NCBI RefSeq assembly: GCF_051859125.1
Contig: NZ_JBHYGG010000302.1
Location: 1-64,000, forward strand
Length of the DNA stretch: 64,000 nucleotides
From: Gemmata sp051859125
Lineage (GTDB): Bacteria > Planctomycetota > Planctomycetia > Gemmatales > Gemmataceae
Direction of reading: 5' to 3'
Below, piece by piece: positions 55,301-64,000 of the stretch (within the stretch, counting starts at the first letter, position 1; each line of letters begins with the position of its first letter). Under the pieces are notes generated by a model that saw only the letters and a list, made by a program, of their open reading frames with translations, did not search any database and had not been told where the DNA came from. The position numbers were made by a program, and so were the translations under genes.

Positions 55301-56000
55301 GGGACTCTCCGTCGGGTGGGACCACTGGCGCTGAGGTTGGGCAGGGCACCTTGCGAGAGGTGGGCCTGTTTGCGGGTGCTGCGCCGGCACTGATGTCTAG
55401 TTCCACTCGTCCCGTCGGACAAGTTTTTCTGTCTGGATGGGTTGGGAAGCATGTCGGATTTCCCGGCATTCGGGCCGTCGGCACCCGCTCGTGCCTCGGT
55501 CTGAATTGCGAGTCGCAACGCCCGTCTCGCTGAGCGGTTGTGGACGCGCGATTGTATCCGCACCCGATCGCGTCGGTTCGCCCCACCCGGGCAGCACGCG
55601 CCCGCGGGGCCCCCTGACCGTTGTCGGCTCAGGGGTTCGGCGCGATCCCGGAGCGGCCTGCGGGCGGCACCCGCAAACGCACGGACCTGTCTCGAAGGGT
55701 GGCGACTGGCGAATCGGCGCGGGTCTGTGTACTGCCAACTCAGGTCGGGGCAGAAAGGGACTCGCGCGGCGTGCGGGGGAGAATTTCTTCCGAACGGCCC
55801 GCCCCGAGCGGCCCAATCGGTCGGACGACTCAACCGGACCGGGTGCGGCGGCAGGGTACTTCCAGAATCCGCTTGAGCGGTGGCCGCCCGACCCCTCGGG
55901 CTCCGAGAGCCGGGTGCGCGGGGCGGGCCCGTGGTCGGGCGGCCCCGGGGTCATAATTTGTCACCTGGGCACGTATCACGGCGACACGAGACCGCACCCC
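55301..56000. other. 700-bp divergent region without a convincing gene
   Basis: It holds the minus-strand pilin promoter and, near 55952, CATAAT as a possible -10 for the rhodanese gene. Open frames across it have no domain or ribosome site. The segment around 55420-55560 is less GC-rich than the genes. Confidence 0.5.
55394..55422 (-). promoter_or_regulatory. flp: Promoter of the Flp pilin gene
   Basis: On the minus strand TTGTCC (55422-55417), 17-bp spacer, TAGACA (55399-55394), 94 bp before the start codon. Good spacing and near-consensus boxes. Confidence 0.6.
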
Positions 56001-56939
56001 ATGAACCCCCTCGCTCTGGCCCCGCTCCCGCTCCGTGCGGCCGCCGCGGTACTCGCCCTCGCGCTCTCCGGTGGGGCGCTCCGGGCGGACCCCGGCATCA
56101 TCTCGCCGGCCGAGGCGCAGAAGCTCATCGCGTCGCCCGACCCGGCCAAGCGGCCCGTCGTGCTCGACACCCGCGGCGGGTACAAGGACTACTTCCGCGG
56201 CCACCTGCCGACCGCCCACCACCTGAACTTCGACACGCTCCGCGGCACCGACAACGGCGTCCCCGTGCAGTACCTCCCGGACGACCTCACCCGGGCGCTG
56301 CTCGTCCGCGCCGGGGTGGACAAGGACCGCACCCACCTCATCTACGCCACCGGCGCCAAACTGCCCAACGACGAGATCCTCAGCGCCAGCATGGTCGCCT
56401 ACGTCCTGGAGAAGTACGGGGTCAAGGACGTCCGCATCGTGGACGGCGGGCTGCCCGCGTGGGCGGCCGCGAAGCTCCCCGTCACGCAGGAGTACTTCGG
56501 TAACCCGAAGGGGGCGCTGCCCGAGAAGGGGAACCCGGAGATCGCCCTGACGGTCGACGACGTCCTGAAGCGGAAGCCCGGCGCGGTGCTCGTGGACGCC
56601 CGGCCGCACAACGAGTACGTCGGCGACGACGACGTCTGGCTGCGGAAGGGGCACATCCCCGGGGCGATCAGCTTTCACTGGGCGCGGCTGATGGACAAGG
56701 ACAACACCCACCAGTTCCTGCCGTTCGAGAAGGTGAGGGCCGAACTGGAGGCCGCGGGGCTGACGCCGGACAAGGAGATCCTCGTGTACTGCGGCACCTC
56801 GCGCGAGGGGAGCCTGCTGCGGTTCTACCTGCGGCACGTCGCGAAGTACCCGAACGTGCGGCTCTACGAGGGGTCGTGGAAGGAGTACGCCGCGCTCAAG
56901 CAGCACCCGGCCGAGACCAAGGAAAACACGTCGAAGTAG
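56001..56939 (+). CDS. Secreted sulfurtransferase, tandem rhodanese domains
   Basis: A 312-aa protein with signal peptide (PLPLRAAAAVLALALSGGAL) and two rhodanese domains. The first (about 32-155; VVLDTRGGYKDYFRGHLPTA) is inactive-like, as its catalytic position reads IYATGAK. The second (about 175-300; VLVDARPHNEYVGDDD) has the catalytic Cys in LVYCGTSREGS. It would transfer sulfane sulfur from thiosulfate or mercaptopyruvate in the periplasm. The PiT permease gene begins 8 bp later, so they form an operon. Confidence 0.9.
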   Translation: MNPLALAPLPLRAAAAVLALALSGGALRADPGIISPAEAQKLIASPDPAKRPVVLDTRGGYKDYFRGHLPTAHHLNFDTLRGTDNGVPVQYLPDDLTRALLVRAGVDKDRTHLIYATGAKLPNDEILSASMVAYVLEKYGVKDVRIVDGGLPAWAAAKLPVTQEYFGNPKGALPEKGNPEIALTVDDVLKRKPGAVLVDARPHNEYVGDDDVWLRKGHIPGAISFHWARLMDKDNTHQFLPFEKVRAELEAAGLTPDKEILVYCGTSREGSLLRFYLRHVAKYPNVRLYEGSWKEYAALKQHPAETKENTSK

Positions 56940-56947
56940 GCCGCCCC

Positions 56948-57901
56948 ATGCTCCCCGCGACCCTGTTCCTGGCGGCGTGCTTCGTCGCGTTCACGAACGG
57001 CGCGAACGCCAACTTCAAGGGCGTCGCGTCGCTCTACGGCAGCGGGACCACGACCCTGCGGGCCGCGGCCCGGTGGGGGACCGCGGCGACGTTCGCCGGG
57101 TCGGTCGCGGCGCTGTTCCTGGCCCGGGGGCTGGTGGCCGCGTTCGGCGGCCGCGGCGTCGTGCCCGACGCGCTCGTGGCCGACCCGGCCTTTCTGTGCG
57201 CTGTGGCCCTCGGCGCCGCGGCGACGAGCTTCCTCGCGACCCGCCTCGGGTTCCCCGTCTCGACGACGCACGCGCTGGTCGGCGCGCTCGCGGGCGCGGG
57301 GCTGGCCGGCAGCGGCGAGGTGCGGTTCGCGGCGCTCGTGACGCTGTTCGCGTACCCGCTGTTCTTCAGCCCCGTCGTCGCGGCCGCCGCCGGGGCGGCG
57401 CTGGCGCTCGTGCTCAGGGCGGCCGGGTTGCTGCCGGACCGCCGCACGCCGGCGCTCGACGCGGCGCACGTCCTGAGTGCCGGCGTCGCGAGCTTCGCCC
57501 GCGGTCTGAACGACACGCCGAAGATGGCCGCGCTGGTGCTCGCGGTGCCCGGGATGGATGTGGGGTTGGGGTTCCTGGCCGTCGCCGCGGCGGTCGCTCT
57601 GGGCGGCCTGCTCGACATCGACCGGGTCGCCGAGACGCTCGGCAAGAAGGTGGCCGACATGAACCCCGGGGAGGGGTTCGCCGCGAGCCTCGTGACCGCC
57701 GGACTGGTCACCACCGCGAGCCTGCACGGCCTGCCGGTGAGCACCACTCACGTGAGCGTGGGCGCGCTGCTCGGGATCGGCGCGGCCGGCGGCCGGGCCC
57801 ACTGGCGGAAGGCGGGCGAGATCCTCCTCGCGTGGGTCAGCACGGTCCCGTGCGGGGCCGCGCTCGCGGCGGCCGCTTACGCGGCGCTGACCGCGGCCTG
57901 A
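56948..57901 (+). CDS. PiT-family inorganic anion permease
   Basis: A 317-aa membrane protein with about ten helices and the duplicated PiT signature: FTNGANANFKGV (about 15-26) and GLNDTPKMAAL, plus two PVSTTHALVG/PVSTTHVSVG motifs. PiT proteins move phosphate with H+ or Na+; one branch (CysP) moves sulfate or thiosulfate. Because it is cotranscribed with a rhodanese, a sulfur oxyanion substrate is worth considering. Confidence 0.88.
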   Translation: MLPATLFLAACFVAFTNGANANFKGVASLYGSGTTTLRAAARWGTAATFAGSVAALFLARGLVAAFGGRGVVPDALVADPAFLCAVALGAAATSFLATRLGFPVSTTHALVGALAGAGLAGSGEVRFAALVTLFAYPLFFSPVVAAAAGAALALVLRAAGLLPDRRTPALDAAHVLSAGVASFARGLNDTPKMAALVLAVPGMDVGLGFLAVAAAVALGGLLDIDRVAETLGKKVADMNPGEGFAASLVTAGLVTTASLHGLPVSTTHVSVGALLGIGAAGGRAHWRKAGEILLAWVSTVPCGAALAAAAYAALTAA

Positions 57902-57921
57902 CCGCCCCCTGCTCCCGCGGG

Positions 57922-58395
57922 TCACCCGACCGGCGGGTGCTCCTCGGTCGCCTCGCCCGCCGGTTCGTCGTCCTCGCCCAGGAGCCGGGCGGCCTCGTCC
58001 TCGGTCATGTGCTCGCGGTCGGTGACCGTCTCGCCCTGCGCCCGGACGGCCACGACGGTGTCCCCCCCGGACCGCCGCTGGGGCGAGCCCGCGATGCGGA
58101 CGATGAACCGGAGCGGCCCGACCCGCACCTCGTCGCCGTCGTTGAGCGGGCAGTCCGCCAGTAACAGGTCGTCGTTGAGGAACGTGCCGTTGGTGCTGTC
58201 CAGGTCGCGGATGACGGCGCGGCCGTCGCGCTCTTCGATGACGCAGTGCTCGTGACTGACCAGCGCGCTGGCCGGGCGGAGGTGGCACCCGGCCGCGCGG
58301 CCGATCACGAACGGCAGCACCAGCGGGATGGCCCGGCCCTCGTGGGGGCCGGCGGCGACGACGAGGCTGAGTGCGGGTTTGGTGGTCGTATTCAT
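57922..58395 (-). CDS. FHA domain protein
   Basis: A 157-aa protein. The FHA domain (about 10-95) has all phosphothreonine-binding residues: VIGRAAGCHL, SHEHCVIEE and DSTNGTFLND. The C-terminal tail is acidic and without a known domain. It should read phosphorylation by Ser/Thr kinases, which fits the signalling genes elsewhere in the window. ATG 58395 starts just before the domain. Confidence 0.9.
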   Translation of the reverse strand: MNTTTKPALSLVVAAGPHEGRAIPLVLPFVIGRAAGCHLRPASALVSHEHCVIEERDGRAVIRDLDSTNGTFLNDDLLLADCPLNDGDEVRVGPLRFIVRIAGSPQRRSGGDTVVAVRAQGETVTDREHMTEDEAARLLGEDDEPAGEATEEHPPVG

Positions 58396-58843
58396 TACGG
58401 GTGGTCCGCTCGGCTCTTCGGGACACAAGGGGGCGAGTGCCGCGGTCGGTCGGGAGGCGTCCCGTATTCGGGGCGAACGCTCGCCCGTTCTCGGTGGATC
58501 GTCCGACCGCGTCGCGTACGGGTGGGTGCCCGCGAGGAGAGCGGAACCCAGCGGGAGGGGCGGCGAGTACCGCCGCTCGCCACCCCCCTAGCGATAGTCT
58601 CGAGCTCCGGGGCGGCAACTGCGAACACCCACGTATTCACGGGAACTTCATGGGTCGGACGGGCGGCCGGCCGGTGATTCCGGTACGCCGGCCCCGAGTG
58701 GGCGGTTCGCTGGCGGGGGCGCATTGCGGCGCGAAAAGTGACGCGGATGTGGAACCGGTCGCCCGAGGCGGGGGCGGCCCGCGGGTCGTTCCGGGCCGGG
58801 GGGATCCCCCAGGCCCGGAAAGACCCGCGGGCAACGCGGGCGG
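58396..58843. other. 448-bp stretch without a gene
   Basis: Lies between the end of the porin gene and the start of the FHA gene, both on the minus strand. No convincing gene, palindrome or repeat was seen; the FHA promoter must lie near its right-hand neighbour (58396-58500). Confidence 0.5.
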
Positions 58844-60529
58844 TCACCACCGGTAGTTCATGATGACCGACAGGGTGCCGACGTTGGCGTTGCCGCCGCC
58901 CGGCTGGGTGTTGCGGAGGAAGTCGCCGGCGAACAGGTACGCGTAGGAGACGAGCAGGTCGGTCCGCTTCGACAGGTGGAAGTTCAGGATCGTGTCGATC
59001 TCGTTCCCCACGAAGCTCCCGGCCGCGCCGGTCGGGTCGCGCCGCAGCGCGCCGCCGCCCGGCCCGTACAGCGCGTCCTTCGAGTTTGCGAGCCAGAAGT
59101 TGTGGACCTGGAACCACGTCGTGATCCACTTCGCCGGGTAGAACGTGAGCGAGGCGCTGATGTCGTGGATGTTCTGCCGCCCGACCACGTCGGCCCAGCC
59201 CATGTAGTAGTGCCCGAACGGGAAGAGCTGGTTGAACGTGTTGAACGTCCCCGCGTTCGGGTTGTTGTCGCCGCTCGCGTAGTCGTAGTACAGCCACGCG
59301 GTCGGGTTCCACGCCACGTCCTTCCAGTGGTACCCGACGCCCGCGGTCGCCATCCCGGCGAACAGGTTGTTGGTCCCCTGCTGGCCGAACTGCAGCGCGC
59401 CCTCGAAGTCCCAGAGGAGCCCGCCGTCCTTGTCCCCGGCGTACCGCGACCCGATCGTGTTGATCGTGTTCGGGGCGCGGGTGATCCCGCTCTGGACGAC
59501 CGGGCTCTTGTTGTCGAAGAACAAGTAGTACAGGTCGAGCGTCGTGCCCTTCTTCGGCTTGTACGTGCCCCACGCCCCGGCGAAGTTGATGTTCGCATCG
59601 ACCCGGTCGATCCCCCGCTCGTTGGGGATCACCGGCTGCAGCCAGAACGCGTCGAAGTTGAACTTCTCGCCCGTGTACATGACCCGGGCGCCCTCGAACG
59701 TGCGGCGGGTGTTGGCCCACTCCAGCGGCGAGACGAGCCGCTGCGAGCCGAGCAGGATCTCCTGCCGGCCCACCCGGCCGTACACCCCGTTGCCGTTGAT
59801 CTCCCAGAGCTTCAGGTCCACGAACAGGTTCAGGAAGTCGTTCTGGTCGGTGTCGATCGGCAGCGGCGGCAGGTCGAGCCCGTAGGTGCCCGCGAAGATC
59901 CCCTCGGCGTAGACCCGGAACACGTCCTTGTACCACAGGTCCCCGTACACCCGGGCGCGGTACTGGTTGTAGCTGTTGTGCAGGCCCGTGAGGCGGGAGT
60001 TCTGCTCGTCGAAGTACCGATACCACGCCTGGCCGCCGGTCGAGAACAGCCAGTTGTCGCCGAGGTGGACCCGCTTGAGCCGCTCGGCCCAGTCGGTCGG
60101 GGGCGTCTTCGGGTTGTCCAGGAACCGCCAGTCGGCGTCGAAGTTCGAGAACGGCATCGCGGCGAACGGCAGGTACCCGGTCTGCGGGGGCTTCTCCTTG
60201 ACCTCGTCGCGGAGCCGGTCCAGAGCGGAGTAGTACCCCGGGCCGGACGGCGGGATGAAGAACATCCCGAGCCGCGGCATGGCCCGGACCGGTGGCACCT
60301 TCTTGAAGTCGAAGGCCCCGTCGCCGCACGCGGCGCACGGCGCGGCCGCGGCCCCCGGCGCGGGGGGTGCCGCGGGCGGGACCGCCTCGCCGGGGGGCGC
60401 TTCGACCTCGGCCGGGGCCGTCGCGGCCGGGAGCGACTCGGGCAGGGCGGCCGGGGCCTGCGCCGCGACCGAGCCGGCAGCGGCGCCCAGGCCGAGCGCC
60501 GCTAACGTGTTGCGAACCCAGTATTTCAT
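58844..60529 (-). CDS. Outer-membrane alginate-export family porin
   Basis: A 561-aa protein with a signal peptide (NTLAALGLGAAAGSVAAQ), a Pro/Ala-rich spacer (about 25-70) and a beta-barrel of alternating aromatic strands (LFSTGGQAWYRYFDEQNSRL, VYGRVGRQEILLGSQRLVSP, then WLYYDYASGDNNPNAGTFN). These are marks of the alginate_exp family of outer-membrane channels. The C-terminus ends in Trp (VIMNYRW), a common barrel-insertion signal. ATG 60529 follows AGGAGG by 5 bp. The exported or imported substrate is unknown. Confidence 0.88.
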   Translation of the reverse strand: MKYWVRNTLAALGLGAAAGSVAAQAPAALPESLPAATAPAEVEAPPGEAVPPAAPPAPGAAAAPCAACGDGAFDFKKVPPVRAMPRLGMFFIPPSGPGYYSALDRLRDEVKEKPPQTGYLPFAAMPFSNFDADWRFLDNPKTPPTDWAERLKRVHLGDNWLFSTGGQAWYRYFDEQNSRLTGLHNSYNQYRARVYGDLWYKDVFRVYAEGIFAGTYGLDLPPLPIDTDQNDFLNLFVDLKLWEINGNGVYGRVGRQEILLGSQRLVSPLEWANTRRTFEGARVMYTGEKFNFDAFWLQPVIPNERGIDRVDANINFAGAWGTYKPKKGTTLDLYYLFFDNKSPVVQSGITRAPNTINTIGSRYAGDKDGGLLWDFEGALQFGQQGTNNLFAGMATAGVGYHWKDVAWNPTAWLYYDYASGDNNPNAGTFNTFNQLFPFGHYYMGWADVVGRQNIHDISASLTFYPAKWITTWFQVHNFWLANSKDALYGPGGGALRRDPTGAAGSFVGNEIDTILNFHLSKRTDLLVSYAYLFAGDFLRNTQPGGGNANVGTLSVIMNYRW

Positions 60530-60964
60530 CGCTACCTCCTGTAGACCGATCCGCGTCCTGCGTACCGAACGGGCGGGGTGCCTCGTCGGGGTGTCGGGCT
60601 GGGCACCGTGTGCCCGCCGGCGGTCCGGGCACGTGAGATTCCCTTTCTCACCCGTGCGGATGTCCCGTGTATCGGCGGGGGGGTGGTCGCGACGGAGCGA
60701 TTGCCGCGCTCGACAACAGGAGAGTGGTGTGGGTAACCACATCTGGCCGGCACAACCGGATCAGCCCGCGCCAGCGCCGCAAATCGACCTCAAACTGGTG
60801 CCCGGCGACCGGGCACAACTCAACGCGGCGGTGCGCGAACCCGCGGCACGGGCGGCCCGGGGCGTGGGTCCGCGTCGTCCGCGGCGGGTGGGCACGGCCG
60901 GGGGAACCCGTACCCTGCTCTCACCGGCGCGACGCCCGCGCCGGACCAAACGCGGGGACGACAC
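60530..60964. other. Divergent intergenic region with a strong hairpin
   Basis: 435 bp. GTGCCCGG (60798-60805) and CCGGGCAC (60809-60816) form a perfect 8-bp stem with a 3-nt loop, between divergent genes, so it may be an operator rather than a terminator. No gene is convincing here. Confidence 0.5.
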
Positions 60965-61336
60965 ATGCGAGCAGTTTTGTGCGCGGTCGTGGTGCTGGGG
61001 TTCGCCGGGGCGACCGCCGCGGGCCAAGACCAGAAGATCGACGCCAAGAAGTTGATCGGGAAGTGGGAGGCGGCCAAGGCAAAGGAGGGCGCGCCGAAGA
61101 TGGTCGTCGAGTTCGCCGAGGCCGGCAAGGTGACCCTGACGGTGACCGTCGGCGACAAGTCGGAGAAGATCGACGGGACGTACAAGGTGGACGGGAACAA
61201 GGTCGAGGTGGTCATGGCGCTCGGCGGCAAGGAGGAGAAGGAGACGTTCACCGTGAGCAAGCTGACCGACGACGAGATGGTGAGCAAGGACTCGAAGGGT
61301 AAGGAAGAGACGCTCAAGAAGGTGAAGGCGAAGTGA
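60965..61336 (+). CDS. Small secreted protein, Gemmata paralogous-family-like
   Basis: A 123-aa protein with a signal peptide (VLCAVVVLGFAGATAAG) and a lipocalin-like run of beta strands (LIGKWEAAKAKEGAPKMVVE, VTLTVTVGDKSEKIDGTYKV, KVEVVMALGGKEEKETFTV). It resembles the small secreted paralogous family described in Gemmata obscuriglobus (TIGR03066); this is from memory of the pattern. Lys-rich end. Function unknown. Confidence 0.7.
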   Translation: MRAVLCAVVVLGFAGATAAGQDQKIDAKKLIGKWEAAKAKEGAPKMVVEFAEAGKVTLTVTVGDKSEKIDGTYKVDGNKVEVVMALGGKEEKETFTVSKLTDDEMVSKDSKGKEETLKKVKAK

Positions 61337-61368
61337 CGGGACCGGGTTCCCCTACGGGGCCTCGATAC

Positions 61369-61430
61369 GGTGGGGCAGGCATTCGTGCCTGCCCGGGCGT
61401 CGGGAGGCAGGCACGAATGCCTGCCCCACC
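61369..61430. repeat. Intergenic palindrome, GGGGCAGGC family, copy 3
   Basis: Perfect 25-bp arms (61369-61393, 61406-61430), loop 12 nt. Compared with copy 2, the arm base T has become G and its partner A has become C (ATTCGTGCC / GGCACGAAT), so pairing is kept. Confidence 0.92.
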
Positions 61431-61546
61431 AGCGGCGAGCGCGGCGGGGCCGCCGACTTCGTAAGATGGTCGGTGCCCCCGCCGGTCGCGACGCGCGGGA
61501 CTCCGGTCGGGGCTCCGCTCCCGGCCCGGACCGCAAGACGACACCC

Positions 61547-64000
61547 ATGCCCGACCGCGAACTCCACCTCCTATCCGCCTCGCGGATGCCCACGTCGTAC
61601 CCGCTGCAGCTCGCGGCGGACGAGACGGCCGCGTGGCTCCACGGGTACGCCGCCCTGTGGCACCCGGCCGCGCTGTTCGGCGCGACGCAGGCCCCGCAGG
61701 CGTCCGTCAGCTACGACCACGACAGCCCGCGGCCCGGTGCGGTCTACTGCACCCCCCGCGGCCCGCACCTGTTCCAGCCCGACGACTGGCGGGACCGCGT
61801 CGCGAATGTCGGCGCGCTCGCGTTCGACCCCGCCCCGGGCCGCACCGAGACGCTCGAAAACCTCGTCGCCGCGCTCCGGGAGAAGGAGCCCACCAACCCG
61901 CTGCTCGACGCCCCGGCCGACGTCGTTCAGCCGTTCCTCGGCCTCGGGTTCGGCTACCTCGTGCTCGACAACCTGTTCGAGGCCGCCGACCACGTGCGCC
62001 TGCTCGACGGGGCCGCGTTCTGGGCCGACGTGACGACCGCGACCGAGGCCGCTTCCCGCAACGAGCCGTTTACCGAGCACCTCAAGGCGGCCGCCGAGAA
62101 GTTGCAGCAGGCCCGCGAGCAGCTCAACTCGTCGCGGATGTACTGGGTCGACTTCGTGCAACTCGACCCGAAGAACCTCGCGGCCGCGTGGCCCGAGTCG
62201 CTCGCGTCGGGCTGGCCGGTGTGCGTGTGCGGGGCCGGGGAGGTGTTCGAGCAGCTCGCCGAGCAGGAGCCCGAGCGGCTCGCGGAACTGAAGGCCAAGT
62301 TCGTCCAGGACCTGCCGAGCGCCGTCGACCTGTGCTGCGGGGCGTACAAGGAGCGCGAGGACGCGCTGCTCCCGCCCGAGTCGCAGTGGTGGAACCTGCG
62401 GGCCGCGCGTGCGACCGTGCGGAAGCTGTTCGGCGCCGACGCCGCGGTCTACAACCGCACGACCAGCGCGTTCCACCCGCAACTGCCCGGGTGGCTCCAC
62501 CACATGGGGTACAAGCACGCGGTGCTCATCAGCCGCGACGCCGCCCTGATCCCGACGATCCGCTCGACGGCGGTGAACTGGCCGGGGCCGGACGGCCGCG
62601 CCATCGACGCCTTCTGCCGCGAGCCGCTCCCGGCGCACGACCCGATGACGTTCTTCAACCTCGTCTACCACATGCACCAGGCGACGAGCACCGACTCGGC
62701 TCCAACTATTGCGCTTGCTCACAAGGGCGAGCAAGCGTTCGCCTCGTACCGCGACCTGCTCGCGCTGGGCGACCTGTGCCCGGTGTTCGGCGAGTTCATC
62801 AACCTGAGCCGGTACTTCACCGACGCGACCAGCGGCGACTACATCGGCACGCAGCCGGCCGACGAGTTCTTCAACGACTACCTCGACGACCGCGTCACGA
62901 ACCAGCGGCGGCGCGAGCCGGTGTCCGGGTTCGCACGCCACCTCCGCCTGCGCCGCCGCATCGACTCGGCGTACACGCTCGCTTCGCTGCACCGCTCCGT
63001 AACGCCGAGCCCCGGCGAAGAAGAGGCGAAGCTGCTCGCCGACCTCGCCGCGGTCGAGACCGAGATCGAGACCGCGGGGGTCAATCAGGAGTCCGGGGTC
63101 GGGAGCCCGGAGCCGGCGAATCGCCTCGAACAGATCGAAGCATCGTGGGCCAAGAAGCTCGCTTCGCGCATCCAAACGCGATCGGCCGACGGGCAGCCCG
63201 GGCTGCTGCTGTTCAACCCGTGCGGGTTCACTCGCCGGGTCGCACTCGAAGTGCCGGGGTTCCGCGGCGCGATCGCGGTCGCCGACCCGGTGAAGGCCGC
63301 AGAGTTCACCGCCGACGGCACGGCGCGGCTCGTGGTCGAGGTGCCGTCGCTCGGGTTCGCGTGGGTGCCGCGCGGGGGGAACGCCGCGCCGCCGAAGCCG
63401 AAGATGAAGCTCGCCGACGGTCTCACGGTCCGCAACGAGTTCTTCGAGTGCGACATCGACTCGGGCACCGGCGGCATCCGCTCGTTCCGCGACATGCGGA
63501 CCCGGCAGACCCGGTTCGGGCAGCAGCTCGTGTTCAACCCGGGCAGCAAGATGGTGGCCCGCGACGTCTCGGTGACCAACAGCGGCGCGGCGCTCGGCGA
63601 GATCGTCAGCACCGGCGACCTGGTGAACGACCGCGACGAGGTGCTGGCGACGTTCCGGCAGCGGTTCCGCGCCTGGCTCGGCCGGCCGGTGCTGGAACTG
63701 TGCGTCGAGATCGACGTCAAGCACGAGCCGACGGGCTACCCGTGGCACGCCTTCTACGCGGCCCGGTTCGGGTGGCGCGACGAGCGCGGCGTGTTGTTCC
63801 GCGGGGTCAACGGCGCGAACACGCAGACCGGGGTGACCCGCCCCGTGTCACCGGACTACCTCGAGGTGCGGCTCGGCTCCGAGCGGTCGTTCCTGTTCAC
63901 CGGCGGGCTCCCGTTCATCCAGCGCCACGGCAACCGGATGGCAGACGTGATCCTCGTGCCCGAGGGCGAGCAATCGCGGTCGTTCGACCTGCTGCTCGCG
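61547..64000 (+). CDS. GH38-like alpha-mannosidase family protein (cut by window end)
   Basis: An open frame of more than 810 codons that runs off the right edge. The N-terminal part is weakly conserved (RELHLLSASRMPTSYPLQLA); RATVRKLFGADAAVYNRTTS with HPQLPGWLHHMGYKHAVLIS and the C-terminal pieces GLLLFNPCGFTRRVALEVPG, FFECDIDSGTGGIRSFRD are typical of glycoside hydrolase 38 and its beta-sandwich. Catalytic residues could not be assigned with confidence, so some members may be inactive. No signal peptide. ATG 61547; the 3' end is missing. Confidence 0.75.
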   Translation, partial: MPDRELHLLSASRMPTSYPLQLAADETAAWLHGYAALWHPAALFGATQAPQASVSYDHDSPRPGAVYCTPRGPHLFQPDDWRDRVANVGALAFDPAPGRTETLENLVAALREKEPTNPLLDAPADVVQPFLGLGFGYLVLDNLFEAADHVRLLDGAAFWADVTTATEAASRNEPFTEHLKAAAEKLQQAREQLNSSRMYWVDFVQLDPKNLAAAWPESLASGWPVCVCGAGEVFEQLAEQEPERLAELKAKFVQDLPSAVDLCCGAYKEREDALLPPESQWWNLRAARATVRKLFGADAAVYNRTTSAFHPQLPGWLHHMGYKHAVLISRDAALIPTIRSTAVNWPGPDGRAIDAFCREPLPAHDPMTFFNLVYHMHQATSTDSAPTIALAHKGEQAFASYRDLLALGDLCPVFGEFINLSRYFTDATSGDYIGTQPADEFFNDYLDDRVTNQRRREPVSGFARHLRLRRRIDSAYTLASLHRSVTPSPGEEEAKLLADLAAVETEIETAGVNQESGVGSPEPANRLEQIEASWAKKLASRIQTRSADGQPGLLLFNPCGFTRRVALEVPGFRGAIAVADPVKAAEFTADGTARLVVEVPSLGFAWVPRGGNAAPPKPKMKLADGLTVRNEFFECDIDSGTGGIRSFRDMRTRQTRFGQQLVFNPGSKMVARDVSVTNSGAALGEIVSTGDLVNDRDEVLATFRQRFRAWLGRPVLELCVEIDVKHEPTGYPWHAFYAARFGWRDERGVLFRGVNGANTQTGVTRPVSPDYLEVRLGSERSFLFTGGLPFIQRHGNRMADVILVPEGEQSRSFDLLLA

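Noticed and set aside
55397..55954. 185-aa open frame upstream of the pilin
   Set aside because: It covers the pilin promoter, is Pro/Arg/Gly-rich without structure, and has no ribosome site.

Overview
The window is a very GC-rich bacterial chromosome segment that looks like Planctomycetota, most likely Gemmataceae. The evidence is a DUF1501 gene paired with a DUF1549/DUF1553 gene, a DUF4159 protein, ExbB/ExbD linked to very long TPR proteins, a WD40-metacaspase, Ser/Thr-kinase signalling fusions, a RedB-like thioredoxin-fold gene, an alginate-export porin and a small secreted protein resembling a Gemmata paralogous family. No rRNA, tRNA or CRISPR array was seen.

Layout. 128-4715: ABC exporter operon (ATPase and two FtsX-type permeases). 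5062-5952: secreted EF-hand protein. 6083-8342: four short minus-strand accessory genes, one frameshifted, three of them preceded by related copies of one leader sequence. 8543-11291: recO, a BamD-like TPR lipoprotein and an LptE-like lipoprotein. 11611-27590: a long minus-strand cluster running DUF1501 <- DUF1549/1553 <- ExbD <- ExbD <- ExbB <- S23 four-helix bundle <- 2472-aa TPR/beta-repeat protein <- 828-aa TPR/beta-repeat protein. A divergent cluster at 27965-32016 encodes a single-TM Pro-rich protein, a DUF4159 protein and a 557-aa TPR protein. 32296-39256: signalling operon (Ser/Thr kinase-REC-HD-GYP fusion, RedB-like protein, hybrid kinase with Hpt, response regulator). 39956-47595: L-serine dehydratase, a second hybrid kinase, a two-domain glycosyltransferase, a lower-GC zinc-ribbon membrane protein and a nucleotide-sugar epimerase/reductase. 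47938-53507: TIM-barrel sugar isomerase, WD40-metacaspase, WD40 protein. 53597-55300: SGNH hydrolase, a Flp pilin and a 39-residue membrane peptide. 56001-60529: rhodanese plus PiT permease, FHA protein, alginate-export porin. 60965-64000: a small secreted protein and a GH38-like glycosidase cut by the window end.

The most interesting material is (1) the ExbB/ExbD motor genes beside two giant secreted proteins that share one TPR / beta-repeat / TPR plan, and (2) at least seven families of long intergenic palindromes. One palindrome family shows compensatory base changes, and another is built of a 7-bp tandem repeat that supplies stop codons to the motor/giant-protein cluster. Both rest on direct reading of the sequence; functions are inference.
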